DNA of 64,000 nt, from assembly GCA_018883365.1 (NCBI GenBank), contig VEQF01000003.1, forward strand, positions 47,672 to 111,671. Reading direction: 5' to 3'. The notes beneath the pieces were generated by a model, which saw only the letters and a list, made by a program, of their open reading frames with translations, was not told the origin of the DNA and searched no databases. Below are positions 25,731 through 34,565 of the stretch, one piece after another. The DNA is from Candidatus Nanopelagicaceae bacterium (lineage in GTDB: Bacteria; Actinomycetota; Actinomycetes; Nanopelagicales; Nanopelagicaceae). A program made the translations under genes and the position numbers. Positions within the stretch are counted from its first letter, which is position 1. Each line of letters begins with the position of its first letter.

Positions 25731-26963
25731 ATGCGTTCTTGGCCTCAGGTCTATTTACCGCCACCTCCTAAAGGCTTGAATCACAAACCGCTGAGTCTTT
25801 TTGATAGCTATTCGAAGACTAAGAAGGAAATTTCTGAGGAGAATATCTCTAGTTATGTCTGTGGAATTACGCCTTATGACGCGACTCATTTGGGTCATGC
25901 TGCAACTTATTTAAGTTTTGACCTTATACATCGCTACCTATTAGCCTGCGGTAAGAAGCTGTATTTTGTAGAAAACATTACCGATATTGATGATCCGCTT
26001 CTCGAACGCGCTGCTCGCGATAATCAGGATTGGAAAGAGCTAGCGCTTTCTCAAATAGATTTGTTCCGAACTGACATGACAACTTTAAGGGTAATTCCGC
26101 CTTCGCATTATGAGGGCGTAGTTGAGAGTATGGAAATCATCATTGATTCCATTCAAGAATATATCTCCGCTGATCTAACCTATAAAATCGAAGATGACAT
26201 ATACCTTCAACTTGATAAGGTCTCTGGATTTCCCGAAAATCTTCCGTTTACATTCGATGCTGCGTTAAATATCTTTGCCGAACGTGGCGGAGACCCAAAT
26301 AGAGTTGGAAAGATAAATCCGCTCGATCCGCTACTTTGGCGTGGTTATCGAAGAGGCGAACCTTCGTGGGAAGCGCCCTTTGGTGCTGGGAGACCTGGAT
26401 GGCATGTGGAATGCGTAGCGATTGCTTTAGCGTTTTTACCGAAAAATTCCCTTAGTTCAATCACGCTACAAGGGGGCGGATCAGATTTAGTTTTCCCTCA
26501 CCACTATATGACCGCCATACAAAGCAAAGCTTTAACAAGGATGGAGTTCGCTGCTCATTATGTTCATGCAGGAATGATTGGTCTTGATGGCGAAAAGATG
26601 AGCAAAAGCAAAGGGAATTTAATCTTCGTCTCGAAGCTGCTGGAAAGTGGAGTGAGACCTGAAGCAATTCGAATCGCGTTATTCCTAGATCACTATCAAT
26701 CAGATCGAATGTGGAGTGGTGATTTGCTAATCAGAGCGCAGAATCTTTTGGCGAAGCTGGATCAAGCATTGGCCATGATGGAGGTGGCGCCAACATTTCC
26801 CGTAATTTCCATGATCGCCGAGGCTTTGGCAGATAACTTGGATACTCCAAAAGTATTGCAGCTAATCGAACTCTGGTGCGACGAAACACTTTCAGGTTCA
26901 AATGGTGGCAGTGCAGGAGAGATGTCGAGAGCTTTGGATACTTATTTGGGGATCGCGCTTTAA
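25731..26963 (+). CDS. mshC: Cysteine:glucosaminyl-inositol ligase (mycothiol synthesis)
   Basis: MshC joins cysteine to GlcN-inositol in mycothiol synthesis, using ATP through a cysteinyl adenylate. The 410-residue protein is a class I aminoacyl-tRNA synthetase-like fold: zinc ligand Cys in SYVCGITPYDATHLGH (which includes the HIGH equivalent), GWHVECVAIA as a further zinc site, and KMSKSKGN. The TPYDATHLGH context and the lack of a tRNA anticodon-binding tail separate it from CysS. Its presence implies that mycothiol is the low-molecular-weight thiol here. Its end overlaps the convergent PAC2 gene by 4 nt. Confidence 0.92.
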   Translation: MRSWPQVYLPPPPKGLNHKPLSLFDSYSKTKKEISEENISSYVCGITPYDATHLGHAATYLSFDLIHRYLLACGKKLYFVENITDIDDPLLERAARDNQDWKELALSQIDLFRTDMTTLRVIPPSHYEGVVESMEIIIDSIQEYISADLTYKIEDDIYLQLDKVSGFPENLPFTFDAALNIFAERGGDPNRVGKINPLDPLLWRGYRRGEPSWEAPFGAGRPGWHVECVAIALAFLPKNSLSSITLQGGGSDLVFPHHYMTAIQSKALTRMEFAAHYVHAGMIGLDGEKMSKSKGNLIFVSKLLESGVRPEAIRIALFLDHYQSDRMWSGDLLIRAQNLLAKLDQALAMMEVAPTFPVISMIAEALADNLDTPKVLQLIELWCDETLSGSNGGSAGEMSRALDTYLGIAL

Positions 26964-27805
26964 AACTCTGGATTCCGCCGCAGAAAACGTTCGACCTCTT
27001 TAGCAATTGAATCTCCAGTTACATCTGGAAGTTCGGCAGCATCTTTACTGCTTTCCAATTGCTTAACATACTCAGCAACTTCAAGATCTTCCTCTGCCAT
27101 TTGATTTACCGCAATTTCCCATTCATCGGCTCGACGCGGAAGATTGCCAAGTGGAATAGAAATTTCTAAGAAATCTTCGAGTGCATTAATCAACGCTAAT
27201 GAAGCCTTCGGTGATGGGGGAGTAGAAACGTAATGTGGAACTGCGGCCCATAGAGAAACAGCGTCAATGGAGCGTTTGTAAGCGGCATCTTGCAAGATGC
27301 CAACAATTCCAGTTGGGCCTTCGTATCGCGATACCTCTATTCCTAGCTTTGCCGCGATATCTGGATGGGCGCCGCTTCCAGTAACCGTAATGGGACGGGT
27401 GTGTGGCGAATCTGCAAGCAATGCCCCCATGGTGATTAACATGGAAACTTCATAATCATCGGCTAAGTCGAGTATTTGATTTGCAAAAGAAGGCCAGCGC
27501 ATCGAAGGCTCTATGCCTTTTACTATGAGAAAATCATTTTCTAGAGAAGGTGATGTTGCGGCATAAATAATTGTGTTGGGCCAAACAATTTCTCTAACTA
27601 TCCGTTCATCAACCTTGATTTGCGGCCGATTAACTTGAAAGTCGTAGTAGTCCTCAGGGTTAAATCGAGCCAGTTCTTGATGGGTCCAAGCAGTCAAGAG
27701 ATGAGCTATCGCGCCCGAAGCCGATTCTCCTGCATCGTTCCAGCCCTCAAAAGCTGCAATCATAATTGGATTACGCAGTTGGAAGGCAGGCTCTTGAATG
27801 AACAT
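26960..27805 (-). CDS. PAC2 family protein
   Basis: A 281-residue PAC2 family protein (proteasome assembly chaperone 2-like ATP-grasp relative). The family pattern is visible in PIMIAAFEGWNDAGESASGAI near the N-terminus, FLIVKGIEPSMRWPSF, LITMGALLADSPHTRP and WAAVPHYVSTPPSPKASLAL. The molecular role in bacteria is unclear; the gene sits next to mshC and metH in actinobacteria. TAGGCT seven bases before the ATG makes it probably leaderless. It diverges from metH across only 29 bases. Confidence 0.85.
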   Translation of the reverse strand: MFIQEPAFQLRNPIMIAAFEGWNDAGESASGAIAHLLTAWTHQELARFNPEDYYDFQVNRPQIKVDERIVREIVWPNTIIYAATSPSLENDFLIVKGIEPSMRWPSFANQILDLADDYEVSMLITMGALLADSPHTRPITVTGSGAHPDIAAKLGIEVSRYEGPTGIVGILQDAAYKRSIDAVSLWAAVPHYVSTPPSPKASLALINALEDFLEISIPLGNLPRRADEWEIAVNQMAEEDLEVAEYVKQLESSKDAAELPDVTGDSIAKEVERFLRRNPEF

Positions 27806-27812
27806 ATACGAA

Positions 27813-27818
27813 AGCCTA
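27813..27818 (-). promoter_or_regulatory. -10 box of leaderless PAC2 gene promoter
   Basis: TAGGCT on the minus strand, seven bases before the ATG at 27805. Only three bases separate it from the divergent metH -10 box. Confidence 0.55.
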
Positions 27819-27821
27819 CGA

Positions 27822-27827
27822 TAAACT
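27822..27827 (+). promoter_or_regulatory. -10 box of leaderless metH promoter
   Basis: TAAACT, seven bases before the metH GTG at 27835. There is no room for a cobalamin riboswitch. Confidence 0.55.
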
Positions 27828-27834
27828 CTGCCTA

Positions 27835-30800
27835 GTGAGCGCGTCGAAATTATTCATGAAGCCGGCGCATAAATCTGGCTCATTGCGAACCGCATTGTCC
27901 TCTCGGGTTGTTATCGCAGATGGCGCAATGGGCACGATGCTTCAGGCGGCCAATCCCACTCTTGACGAGTTTCAAGGTTATGAGGGTTGCAATGAGATTT
28001 TAAACGTCACAAAGCCCGATTTAGTAGCAGAGATCCACAGGAAGTATTTCGCAGCCGGAGTTGATGCGGTTGAGACAAACACCTTTGGAGCAAATCTGGC
28101 AAATCTTGGCGAGTACGGCATCTCAGAACGAATTTATGAGTTATCTCTTGCCGGCGCAAGAATTGCACGACAAGTTGCAGATGAATATACCTTAAGTACC
28201 GCAACTCAAAAGTGGGTACTTGGATCTATCGGGCCCGGCACAAAACTTCCAACACTGGGTCACGTAACTTATGAAGAGTTGAAGCAAGCCTACGCATTAA
28301 ACGCTAAAGGTTTAATTGATGGCGGAGCCGACGCACTGCTTATAGAAACAACCCAGGATTTACTTCAAGCGAAAGCTGCGGTTAATGGTGCAAGGCAAGC
28401 GATATCAGATTGCGAGCGAGACATTGTTTTAATTGCACAGGTAACCGTCGAAACTACCGGCACCATGCTGTTGGGATCTGAGATCGGCGCAGCGCTCAAT
28501 TCACTTGCGTCACTTGGAGTTGATCTAATCGGGATGAATTGCGCCACTGGGCCAAGTGAGATGAGTGAACATCTCCGTACTTTGAGTCAACAATCAAAAA
28601 TTGGAATTTCCTGTATGCCCAATGCGGGTTTACCAGTCCTAAAGGATGGTGGTGCGTTTTATCCGTTGTCACCGGATGAATTGGCAGAATCACTCGATAA
28701 CTTTGTTAGCAACTATGGCATTAGCTTGATAGGTGGTTGTTGTGGCACAACACCAGAGCACTTAGCAGCGGTGGCTAAACGCATTGGCGGCAAGCCGCTT
28801 CCAAGTCGAATACCAAAACTTGAAGCAGGCGCATCATCGTTATATCAGTTCGTTCCATTTCGCCAAGATCAAACTTATTTGGCAATTGGAGAGCGCAGTA
28901 ACGCCAATGGCAGCAAAGCTTTTCGCGAAGCGTTAGTTGCTGAAGATTGGCAAAAGTGTGTAGACATAGCCAAAGATCAGATTCGCGAAGGCGCGCACAT
29001 GATTGATCTCTCAGTTGATTATGTTGGTCGCAATGGTGCTAGTGATATGAAAGAACTAGCGGGCAGGTACGCGACCGCAATTACATTACCAATCGTTCTT
29101 GATTCGACCGAACCAGATGTTTTGAAAGCTGGACTTGAATCACTTGGCGGTAAATGTGTAATCAACTCAGTCAATTATGAAGATGGTGCAGGACCTGAGT
29201 CGCGTTTCGCCAGAATCATGCCACTAGCCAAGGAACATGGCGCGGCGCTCATTGCTCTTACTATTGATGAAGAAGGTCAAGCACGAACAGCGGATTGGAA
29301 GGTTAAGGTCGCAAAAAGATTAATCGGAGATTTAACCGAGAACTGGGGTATCTCTATCTCGGACATCATTATCGATTGTCTAACCTTTCCAATTGCTACT
29401 GGACAGGAAGAAACCCGGCGCGATGGAATAGAAACTTTACGGGCGATTGAAACACTTAAAAAAGAATTCCCTGAGGTTCAGACAACACTTGGTGTAAGCA
29501 ATGTTTCTTTTGGTTTAAATCCGGCCGCTCGCATCGTTCTAAACTCGGTATTTTTATCGGAAGCGGTAAAGCATGGCTTGGACAGCGCGATTGTCCATCC
29601 ATCAAAAATAATGCCGATTTCGAAAATCCCAGATGAGCAGCGAGATGTAGCGTTAGATCTAATTTATGACCGTCGAGTTTTTTCCGATGGCAATTGCACT
29701 TACGACCCGTTGGCTCGTTTCTTGGAACTTTTCGAAGGAGTAGAGGTTGCAAACTCGCGAGTTTCTCGCGCTGCTGAACTTGCGGCTTTGCCCATAAACG
29801 AGCGTTTAAAAAGAAGGATTATTGATGGCGAAAAACAAGGTTTAGAACAAGATTTGGAGTTTGCCCGAAATTCGGGATTGGCTCCGTTGGTAATTATCAA
29901 TGAGTTATTACTTGATGGCATGAAAACAGTAGGAGAATTGTTTGGAAAAGGGGAGATGCAGCTTCCTTTCGTGCTGCAATCCGCTGAAGTTATGAAGACC
30001 GCTGTTTCGCTTTTAGAACCATTTATGGAGAAATCTGAATCAAATGATCGCGGTTCGATTTTGTTGGCAACTGTTAAAGGTGATGTTCACGATATTGGTA
30101 AGAATCTTGTAGATATCATCCTGACCAATAATGGTTATCGCGTTGTTAATATTGGTATAAAGCAGACTATAAATCAGATAATTGATGCCGCTGAAGCAAG
30201 CAATGTTGATGTCATCGGCATGAGCGGACTTCTAGTTAAATCAACGGTAATTATGAAAGAGAATCTCGAAGAATTAACAGCTCGTGGTTTAGACAATAAA
30301 TGGCCGGTGATACTTGGAGGTGCTGCGTTAACCCGCACCTTTGTGGAAAGTGATCTTGCGAGCCAGTTTTCTGGAACTGTTCGCTATGCGAAAGATGCAT
30401 TTGAGGGGCTTTCTCTGATGGACACAATAATGGCGCAGAAAAACGGTGATAGCTCTGCAGCTTTGCCTCCACTCAAACAGCGACGAACCCGAACTGTTGA
30501 TTCCGAAATCGACAGAGAGATTGATACTAAGAGAAGTGATGTTGCCAGTGATAATGCAATTCCGACCGCGCCATTTTTCGGAAGTCGGATAGTTAAAGGC
30601 ATTCCACTGGCTAGTTACAGCTCGATGCTCGATGAACGAGCTTTATACGTGGGTCAATGGGGATTAAAGAGTAATCAAGGTAATTACGCTCAAATGGTAG
30701 AGAGCGAAGGACGGCCTAGATTACGTTCGCTACTGAATGAAGCGCAAGCACAAGGATGGCTGAATGCGGCGGTCGTTTATGGTTATTTCCCCTGTTACAG

Positions 30801-31353
30801 CGAGGGTAATGATTTAGTAATACTTCATCATGAAGGTGATGCAAAAGGCTCGGAGCGCGTGCGGTTTAGTTTTCCAAGACAACGTCGCGATCGCAGGTTA
30901 TGTCTTAGTGATTTTTTCCGGAGTAAAGAGTCGGGAGAGTTAGATGTTGTAGCTTTCCATGTTGTAACCATGGGCCAATCAGTTAGTGAGGCTACGGCCA
31001 AATTATTTGAAGCAAATCTTTATCGAGAGTATCTAGAGCTACACGGATTAAGTGTTCAGCTAACAGAGGCGTTGGCGGAGCATTGGCATGCCCGCATTAG
31101 GCAGGAGCTCAACGTCAACAACAGCGATAGCCCAGAGATTCAAGCGATTTTAGATCAGGGTTATCAAGGATCCCGTTACAGCTTTGGCTATCCGGCTTGT
31201 CCTGACTTGGAGCAACAACGCCAATTATGCGAATTGTTGAAACCAGAACGTATCGGCGTAAATCTTTCGGAAGAGTTCCAACTACATCCCGAACAAAGCA
31301 CCTCGGCCATCATTGTTCATCATCCGGAGGCGAAGTATTTCAATGCCAATTAA
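27835..31353 (+). CDS. metH: Cobalamin-dependent methionine synthase
   Basis: MetH transfers a methyl group from methyl-tetrahydrofolate to homocysteine through cobalamin. The 1172 residues hold all four modules: homocysteine-binding (about 15-330; zinc cysteines in GMNCATG and GGCCG at residues 300-304), pterin-binding (about 345-620), cobalamin-binding with cap (about 640-890; DVHDIGKN, lower ligand His near residue 752) and C-terminal AdoMet reactivation domain (about 920-1172). The cell therefore needs B12. The GTG is leaderless-type and divergent from PAC2. The following HAD gene overlaps by 11 nt. Confidence 0.97.
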   Translation: MSASKLFMKPAHKSGSLRTALSSRVVIADGAMGTMLQAANPTLDEFQGYEGCNEILNVTKPDLVAEIHRKYFAAGVDAVETNTFGANLANLGEYGISERIYELSLAGARIARQVADEYTLSTATQKWVLGSIGPGTKLPTLGHVTYEELKQAYALNAKGLIDGGADALLIETTQDLLQAKAAVNGARQAISDCERDIVLIAQVTVETTGTMLLGSEIGAALNSLASLGVDLIGMNCATGPSEMSEHLRTLSQQSKIGISCMPNAGLPVLKDGGAFYPLSPDELAESLDNFVSNYGISLIGGCCGTTPEHLAAVAKRIGGKPLPSRIPKLEAGASSLYQFVPFRQDQTYLAIGERSNANGSKAFREALVAEDWQKCVDIAKDQIREGAHMIDLSVDYVGRNGASDMKELAGRYATAITLPIVLDSTEPDVLKAGLESLGGKCVINSVNYEDGAGPESRFARIMPLAKEHGAALIALTIDEEGQARTADWKVKVAKRLIGDLTENWGISISDIIIDCLTFPIATGQEETRRDGIETLRAIETLKKEFPEVQTTLGVSNVSFGLNPAARIVLNSVFLSEAVKHGLDSAIVHPSKIMPISKIPDEQRDVALDLIYDRRVFSDGNCTYDPLARFLELFEGVEVANSRVSRAAELAALPINERLKRRIIDGEKQGLEQDLEFARNSGLAPLVIINELLLDGMKTVGELFGKGEMQLPFVLQSAEVMKTAVSLLEPFMEKSESNDRGSILLATVKGDVHDIGKNLVDIILTNNGYRVVNIGIKQTINQIIDAAEASNVDVIGMSGLLVKSTVIMKENLEELTARGLDNKWPVILGGAALTRTFVESDLASQFSGTVRYAKDAFEGLSLMDTIMAQKNGDSSAALPPLKQRRTRTVDSEIDREIDTKRSDVASDNAIPTAPFFGSRIVKGIPLASYSSMLDERALYVGQWGLKSNQGNYAQMVESEGRPRLRSLLNEAQAQGWLNAAVVYGYFPCYSEGNDLVILHHEGDAKGSERVRFSFPRQRRDRRLCLSDFFRSKESGELDVVAFHVVTMGQSVSEATAKLFEANLYREYLELHGLSVQLTEALAEHWHARIRQELNVNNSDSPEIQAILDQGYQGSRYSFGYPACPDLEQQRQLCELLKPERIGVNLSEEFQLHPEQSTSAIIVHHPEAKYFNAN

Positions 31354-32074
31354 TTCTGAAGTTTCGATTGACCTCACAAATACACGTTTTGCCGGTTCCT
31401 CTTTTCCATTTGAAGCGGTCCTATGGGACATGGATGGCACGCTAATTGATAGCGAACCGATTTGGATTTCCCAGGAACGAGAGTTAATGAATTCACTTGG
31501 CGTCAATTGGAGTGAGAGTGACGCCATTCATTGCATCGGCGGGCCAATGACCCGGGTTGATGCCTATATGAGAGCGAAACTAGATGCTCAGCAGCAGGAA
31601 CTGTATCCCTCGATGGCACTCACCGCGTTATTGCTCGAGCGTATGGAGCAAGAACTGCCAAAGGCGGTTTCTTTCGCACCAGGATCTGAGGCACTGTTGA
31701 GGGAGATAAATAATCTTTCGATATCACAAGGATTAGTCAGCGCCTCTTCTAGGGCTCTAGTGAATGCGGGATTAAGTTTCGTTGGTTCTGATTTTTTCAA
31801 AGTGAGTATTTCAAATGATGATGTTGAGTTCTCTAAACCACATCCAGAGGGATACCAGAAGGCGGCTCAAAGCTTGGGTGTAAACATTGAAAATTGTCTT
31901 ATTTTGGAGGATTCAGTTACCGGAGTGACCGCTGCGATTGAATCCGGTGCTTATGTTCTGGGAATTCCGCATGTGACGGATTTACCTAAAGGCAAGAAAG
32001 TAGTGCATAGAAAGAGCCTGTTAGATCTTGATGTAAATGGTTTGGTACACATCTTCTCGGAAGCTCAGGGATAA
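31343..32074 (+). CDS. HAD-superfamily hydrolase (beta-phosphoglucomutase-like)
   Basis: A 243-residue HAD phosphatase, subclass I. The nucleophile motif is VLWDMDGTLIDSEPIW near residue 30; the threonine/serine motif is VSASSRA; the lysine and acidic motifs are FSKPHPEGY and LILEDSVTGVTAAI. It resembles YhcW/beta-phosphoglucomutase-like phosphatases acting on small phosphorylated compounds; the substrate is unknown. The ATG at 31343 lies inside the end of metH, giving an 11-nt overlap. This metH-HAD adjacency is common in actinobacteria. Confidence 0.88.
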   Translation: MPINSEVSIDLTNTRFAGSSFPFEAVLWDMDGTLIDSEPIWISQERELMNSLGVNWSESDAIHCIGGPMTRVDAYMRAKLDAQQQELYPSMALTALLLERMEQELPKAVSFAPGSEALLREINNLSISQGLVSASSRALVNAGLSFVGSDFFKVSISNDDVEFSKPHPEGYQKAAQSLGVNIENCLILEDSVTGVTAAIESGAYVLGIPHVTDLPKGKKVVHRKSLLDLDVNGLVHIFSEAQG

Positions 32075-32081
32075 TGCAGCT

Positions 32082-32969
32082 ATGAGAAGCATTGGAAGTG
32101 GTCCCTTATTGGATGGAGATCGGGTACAACTAACCGATGAAAAAGGAAAGATGTACTCCTTTTATCTTCAATCTGGTGGTCAATGGCATTCTCATAAGGG
32201 CTGGATAAATCACAACGACATTATTGGATTGCCTGAAGGAAGCACTATAAGAAGTAATAGTGGTACCGCGTATCAGGTAATGCGCCCATTATTAAATGAT
32301 TACGTTCTCTCAATGCCACGCGGAGCAACCATCATCTATCCGAAAGATGCGGCGGTAATTGTCGGCTTTGCTGACATTTTTCCGGGTGCAAAGGTTTTAG
32401 AGGCAGGTGCGGGAAGTGGAGGACTGTCAATTTCTCTGCTGAGGGCCATCGGATCTGGCGAATTGGTGTCATATGAGGAGCGAGCAGATTTCTTTGAAAA
32501 CGCCCGTAGTAACGTGCGTAATTATTTCGGTGAAGCTCCCCAAAAATGGCGATTAGTAAATGCTCGGGTGCAGGATGGATCATTCAACGAGGATTTCGAT
32601 CGCGTTATTTTTGACATGTTAGCTCCGTGGGATGCCTTGGATGCCGCTTATTCGGCCTTAAAACCCGGGGGAGTTCTTTGTTGTTATGTGGCCACCACAA
32701 CTCAGCTCTCGAAAGTAGCTGAGGCAATAAAGAACTCAATGAGATTTTCTGAACCAGAAAGCTTTGAAACCTTATTGCGAAACTGGCATCACGAAGGATT
32801 AGCGGTAAGGCCGATGCATTCTATGAACGCCCACACAGGGTTCCTATTGTTCACCCGGAAATTACCCAAAGATGTTCAACCGATCCGGAGAAAACGTAGA
32901 CCTTCAAAAGGAAATCTAGAAACCGCTTCAACTGAAGTTGATTCAGCTGAAGCGGGTACAGAAAGCTAA
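32082..32969 (+). CDS. trmI: tRNA (adenine-58-N1)-methyltransferase
   Basis: TrmI methylates adenine 58 in the T-loop of tRNA using SAM. The 295 residues comprise a small N-terminal beta domain (GDRVQLTDEKGKMYSF) and a Rossmann domain with VLEAGAGSGGLSISLL, the acidic YEERADFFENAR loop and FDMLAPWDAL. The last 30 residues are basic. The start is the ATG at 32082, with GATAAT six bases upstream. In other actinobacteria the next genes are the Pup-proteasome cluster; here a convergent FKBP gene follows at once. Confidence 0.93.
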   Translation: MRSIGSGPLLDGDRVQLTDEKGKMYSFYLQSGGQWHSHKGWINHNDIIGLPEGSTIRSNSGTAYQVMRPLLNDYVLSMPRGATIIYPKDAAVIVGFADIFPGAKVLEAGAGSGGLSISLLRAIGSGELVSYEERADFFENARSNVRNYFGEAPQKWRLVNARVQDGSFNEDFDRVIFDMLAPWDALDAAYSALKPGGVLCCYVATTTQLSKVAEAIKNSMRFSEPESFETLLRNWHHEGLAVRPMHSMNAHTGFLLFTRKLPKDVQPIRRKRRPSKGNLETASTEVDSAEAGTES

Positions 32970-32987
32970 AAACCCTTTTTTTTAGCT
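32964..32987. terminator. AT-rich hairpin between convergent trmI and FKBP genes
   Basis: AGCTAAAAA (32964-32972) can pair with TTTTTAGCT (32979-32987). The stem is AT-rich and overlaps both stop codons. It could act as a weak bidirectional terminator. Confidence 0.35.
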
Positions 32988-33539
32988 AACAGCTAAAAGA
33001 TCAACCACAAAGATAAGTGTTTCGTTTGGTCCGATTGGGCCGCCGCCGGCAGCTCCGTAACCCTTATCCGCAGGGATAACAAGTAGGCGACGACCGCCAA
33101 CTTTCATGCCGGGGATTCCCTCTTGCCATCCAACGATAACTTGATTCAATCCAAATGTTGCTGGATCTCCAACCCAAGAACTTTCAACAATTTTTCCGGT
33201 TGACCATGCCATCAATGTGTAATGGACAGTTAAAGTTGAATTCGGTCCTGCTTCGGCGCCATCACCAAGGAAAACATCTTCTGTTACTAATTCTGTTGGT
33301 GGATTACCTTCTGGGGCTGATATTTCAGGCGCACTGCCCTTCGATCCTGTGACTGTAGGCATTTGAGCTCCTTGATTTGTACTGCTTGATGATTCTTGGT
33401 TCGCTGAGTTGTTTCCCATTGGCGAATTTGCTGGCGCGCCACCATCTGTGGTGCATCCGCTAACTAGAACTCCGCTAATAAGCACTGTGACAAAAAGTGG
33501 AATTTGGAACTTACGGGAGATTTTGGAATGCAATTTCAT
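32982..33539 (-). CDS. FKBP-type peptidyl-prolyl isomerase, lipoprotein
   Basis: A 185-residue secreted FKBP prolyl isomerase. The N-terminus has basic residues, a hydrophobic stretch (PLFVTVLISGVL) and a lipobox LVSGC, so it should be lipid-anchored outside the membrane; Lnt and Tat genes lie nearby. A Ser/Asn/Gly-rich linker (about 30-85) precedes the FKBP domain with LTVHYTLMAW, GWQEGIPGMKVGGRRLLVIP and YGAAGGGPIGPNETLIFVV. TAGGGT six bases upstream marks the ATG at 33539 as the start, not the GTG two codons earlier. FKBP genes are often found near pafBC in actinobacteria. Confidence 0.9.
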   Translation of the reverse strand: MKLHSKISRKFQIPLFVTVLISGVLVSGCTTDGGAPANSPMGNNSANQESSSSTNQGAQMPTVTGSKGSAPEISAPEGNPPTELVTEDVFLGDGAEAGPNSTLTVHYTLMAWSTGKIVESSWVGDPATFGLNQVIVGWQEGIPGMKVGGRRLLVIPADKGYGAAGGGPIGPNETLIFVVDLLAVS

Positions 33540-33545
33540 GCGCAC

Positions 33546-33551
33546 ACCCTA
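33546..33551 (-). promoter_or_regulatory. -10 box of leaderless FKBP promoter
   Basis: TAGGGT on the minus strand, six bases before the ATG at 33539. An upstream in-frame GTG at 33545 would lie between box and ATG. Confidence 0.5.
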
Positions 33552-33601
33552 TCAAGGTCCCGTTAATTACTATCTTTCCAGCATAAAACGGCTAGCCGCG
33601 A

Positions 33602-33607
33602 TAATCT
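33602..33607 (+). promoter_or_regulatory. -10 box of leaderless pafB promoter
   Basis: TAATCT, seven bases before the pafB ATG at 33615. Confidence 0.55.
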
Positions 33608-33614
33608 GGCCCGT

Positions 33615-34565
33615 ATGAGTCAGGCAAAAACCGAGCGCTTAGTTAACTTAACGATGGCGCTTCTGGATTCGCGACGCTACATGCGCAAAAGTGAAATTTT
33701 TAGAAAGGTTGCTGGGTACTCAGGGAGCGATGAAACCAAGGAGCGCATGTTTGAACGAGACAAGGATGACCTCAGAGCTCTCGGAATTGAAATCGAAGTT
33801 GCATCACATGACCCGCTATTTGAAGATGAACCCGGTTATCGAATAAGACCTGAAAGTTATCAATTTCCGATCACAAAGTTTTCGTCAGAAGAGAACGCTC
33901 TCATTTCTACCGCATTAAATTTATGGAAATCAAGTGAAATGGGCGGTGTTGCTAAATCGGCCGCACGGCGGATACTCAGTAGCACAGAGGATGCGCCAAC
34001 GATATTTGAAGAATTGATAACGCCCAATGAGTTCAACGAAAGCGGTCTAACTGAAATTACCCGCGCGTTGGCTAACCGAAGTCGAATTACCTTCGATTAT
34101 TGCAAAAATACAAGTGAAGCAAAGCAAGCCAGGCAAGTTAATCCTTTTGGACTAAGCACATGGCAGGGAAGCTGGTATTTGGTTGGAGAAGATTTAGATC
34201 GCGGGGATATTCGGGTATTTAAATTATCAAGAATAGTTTCCAGGATAGAGGTTTCCGCTAAGCGTGAAACTTTCGAAATTCCAAATGATTTCAAAATTAC
34301 CGACTATATGGTGATGTTAAGTCAGAATACGCTATCGGTTCGATGGAGGATTAAGCGGAACAAGGCGCACTCACTTCGAAATATGGCGCATGAGATAACC
34401 GAGTTGGATGAGAATTGGGATTCCGTCTTAGCAAAGGTTGAATCCCTAGAGAACGCCATTGAATTATCTTTGTGGCATTTTGATTCCGTAATCCTTGAAG
34501 AGCCAATAGAGGCTCGTAATTTAATTGAAGCGCGGCTGGAGGAGGTGATTGCGAAATATGTCTGA
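33615..34565 (+). CDS. pafB: WYL-domain transcriptional regulator PafB
   Basis: PafB and PafC form a heterodimeric activator of the LexA/RecA-independent DNA-damage response in mycobacteria. The 316 residues show an N-terminal winged helix (about 1-90; ERLVNLTMALLDSRRYMRKSEI) followed by a WYL domain (about 150-240; NRSRITFDYCKN, NPFGLSTWQGSWYLVGEDLD) and a C-terminal extension. The name derives from its usual place beside pafA, the Pup ligase, but no pafA is here. The leaderless-type ATG is followed by an 8-nt overlap with pafC. Confidence 0.88.
   Translation: MSQAKTERLVNLTMALLDSRRYMRKSEIFRKVAGYSGSDETKERMFERDKDDLRALGIEIEVASHDPLFEDEPGYRIRPESYQFPITKFSSEENALISTALNLWKSSEMGGVAKSAARRILSSTEDAPTIFEELITPNEFNESGLTEITRALANRSRITFDYCKNTSEAKQARQVNPFGLSTWQGSWYLVGEDLDRGDIRVFKLSRIVSRIEVSAKRETFEIPNDFKITDYMVMLSQNTLSVRWRIKRNKAHSLRNMAHEITELDENWDSVLAKVESLENAIELSLWHFDSVILEEPIEARNLIEARLEEVIAKYV

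Noticed and set aside
27806..27834. Cobalamin riboswitch before metH
   Set aside because: Only 29 bases separate metH from PAC2, and they are filled by two -10 boxes.
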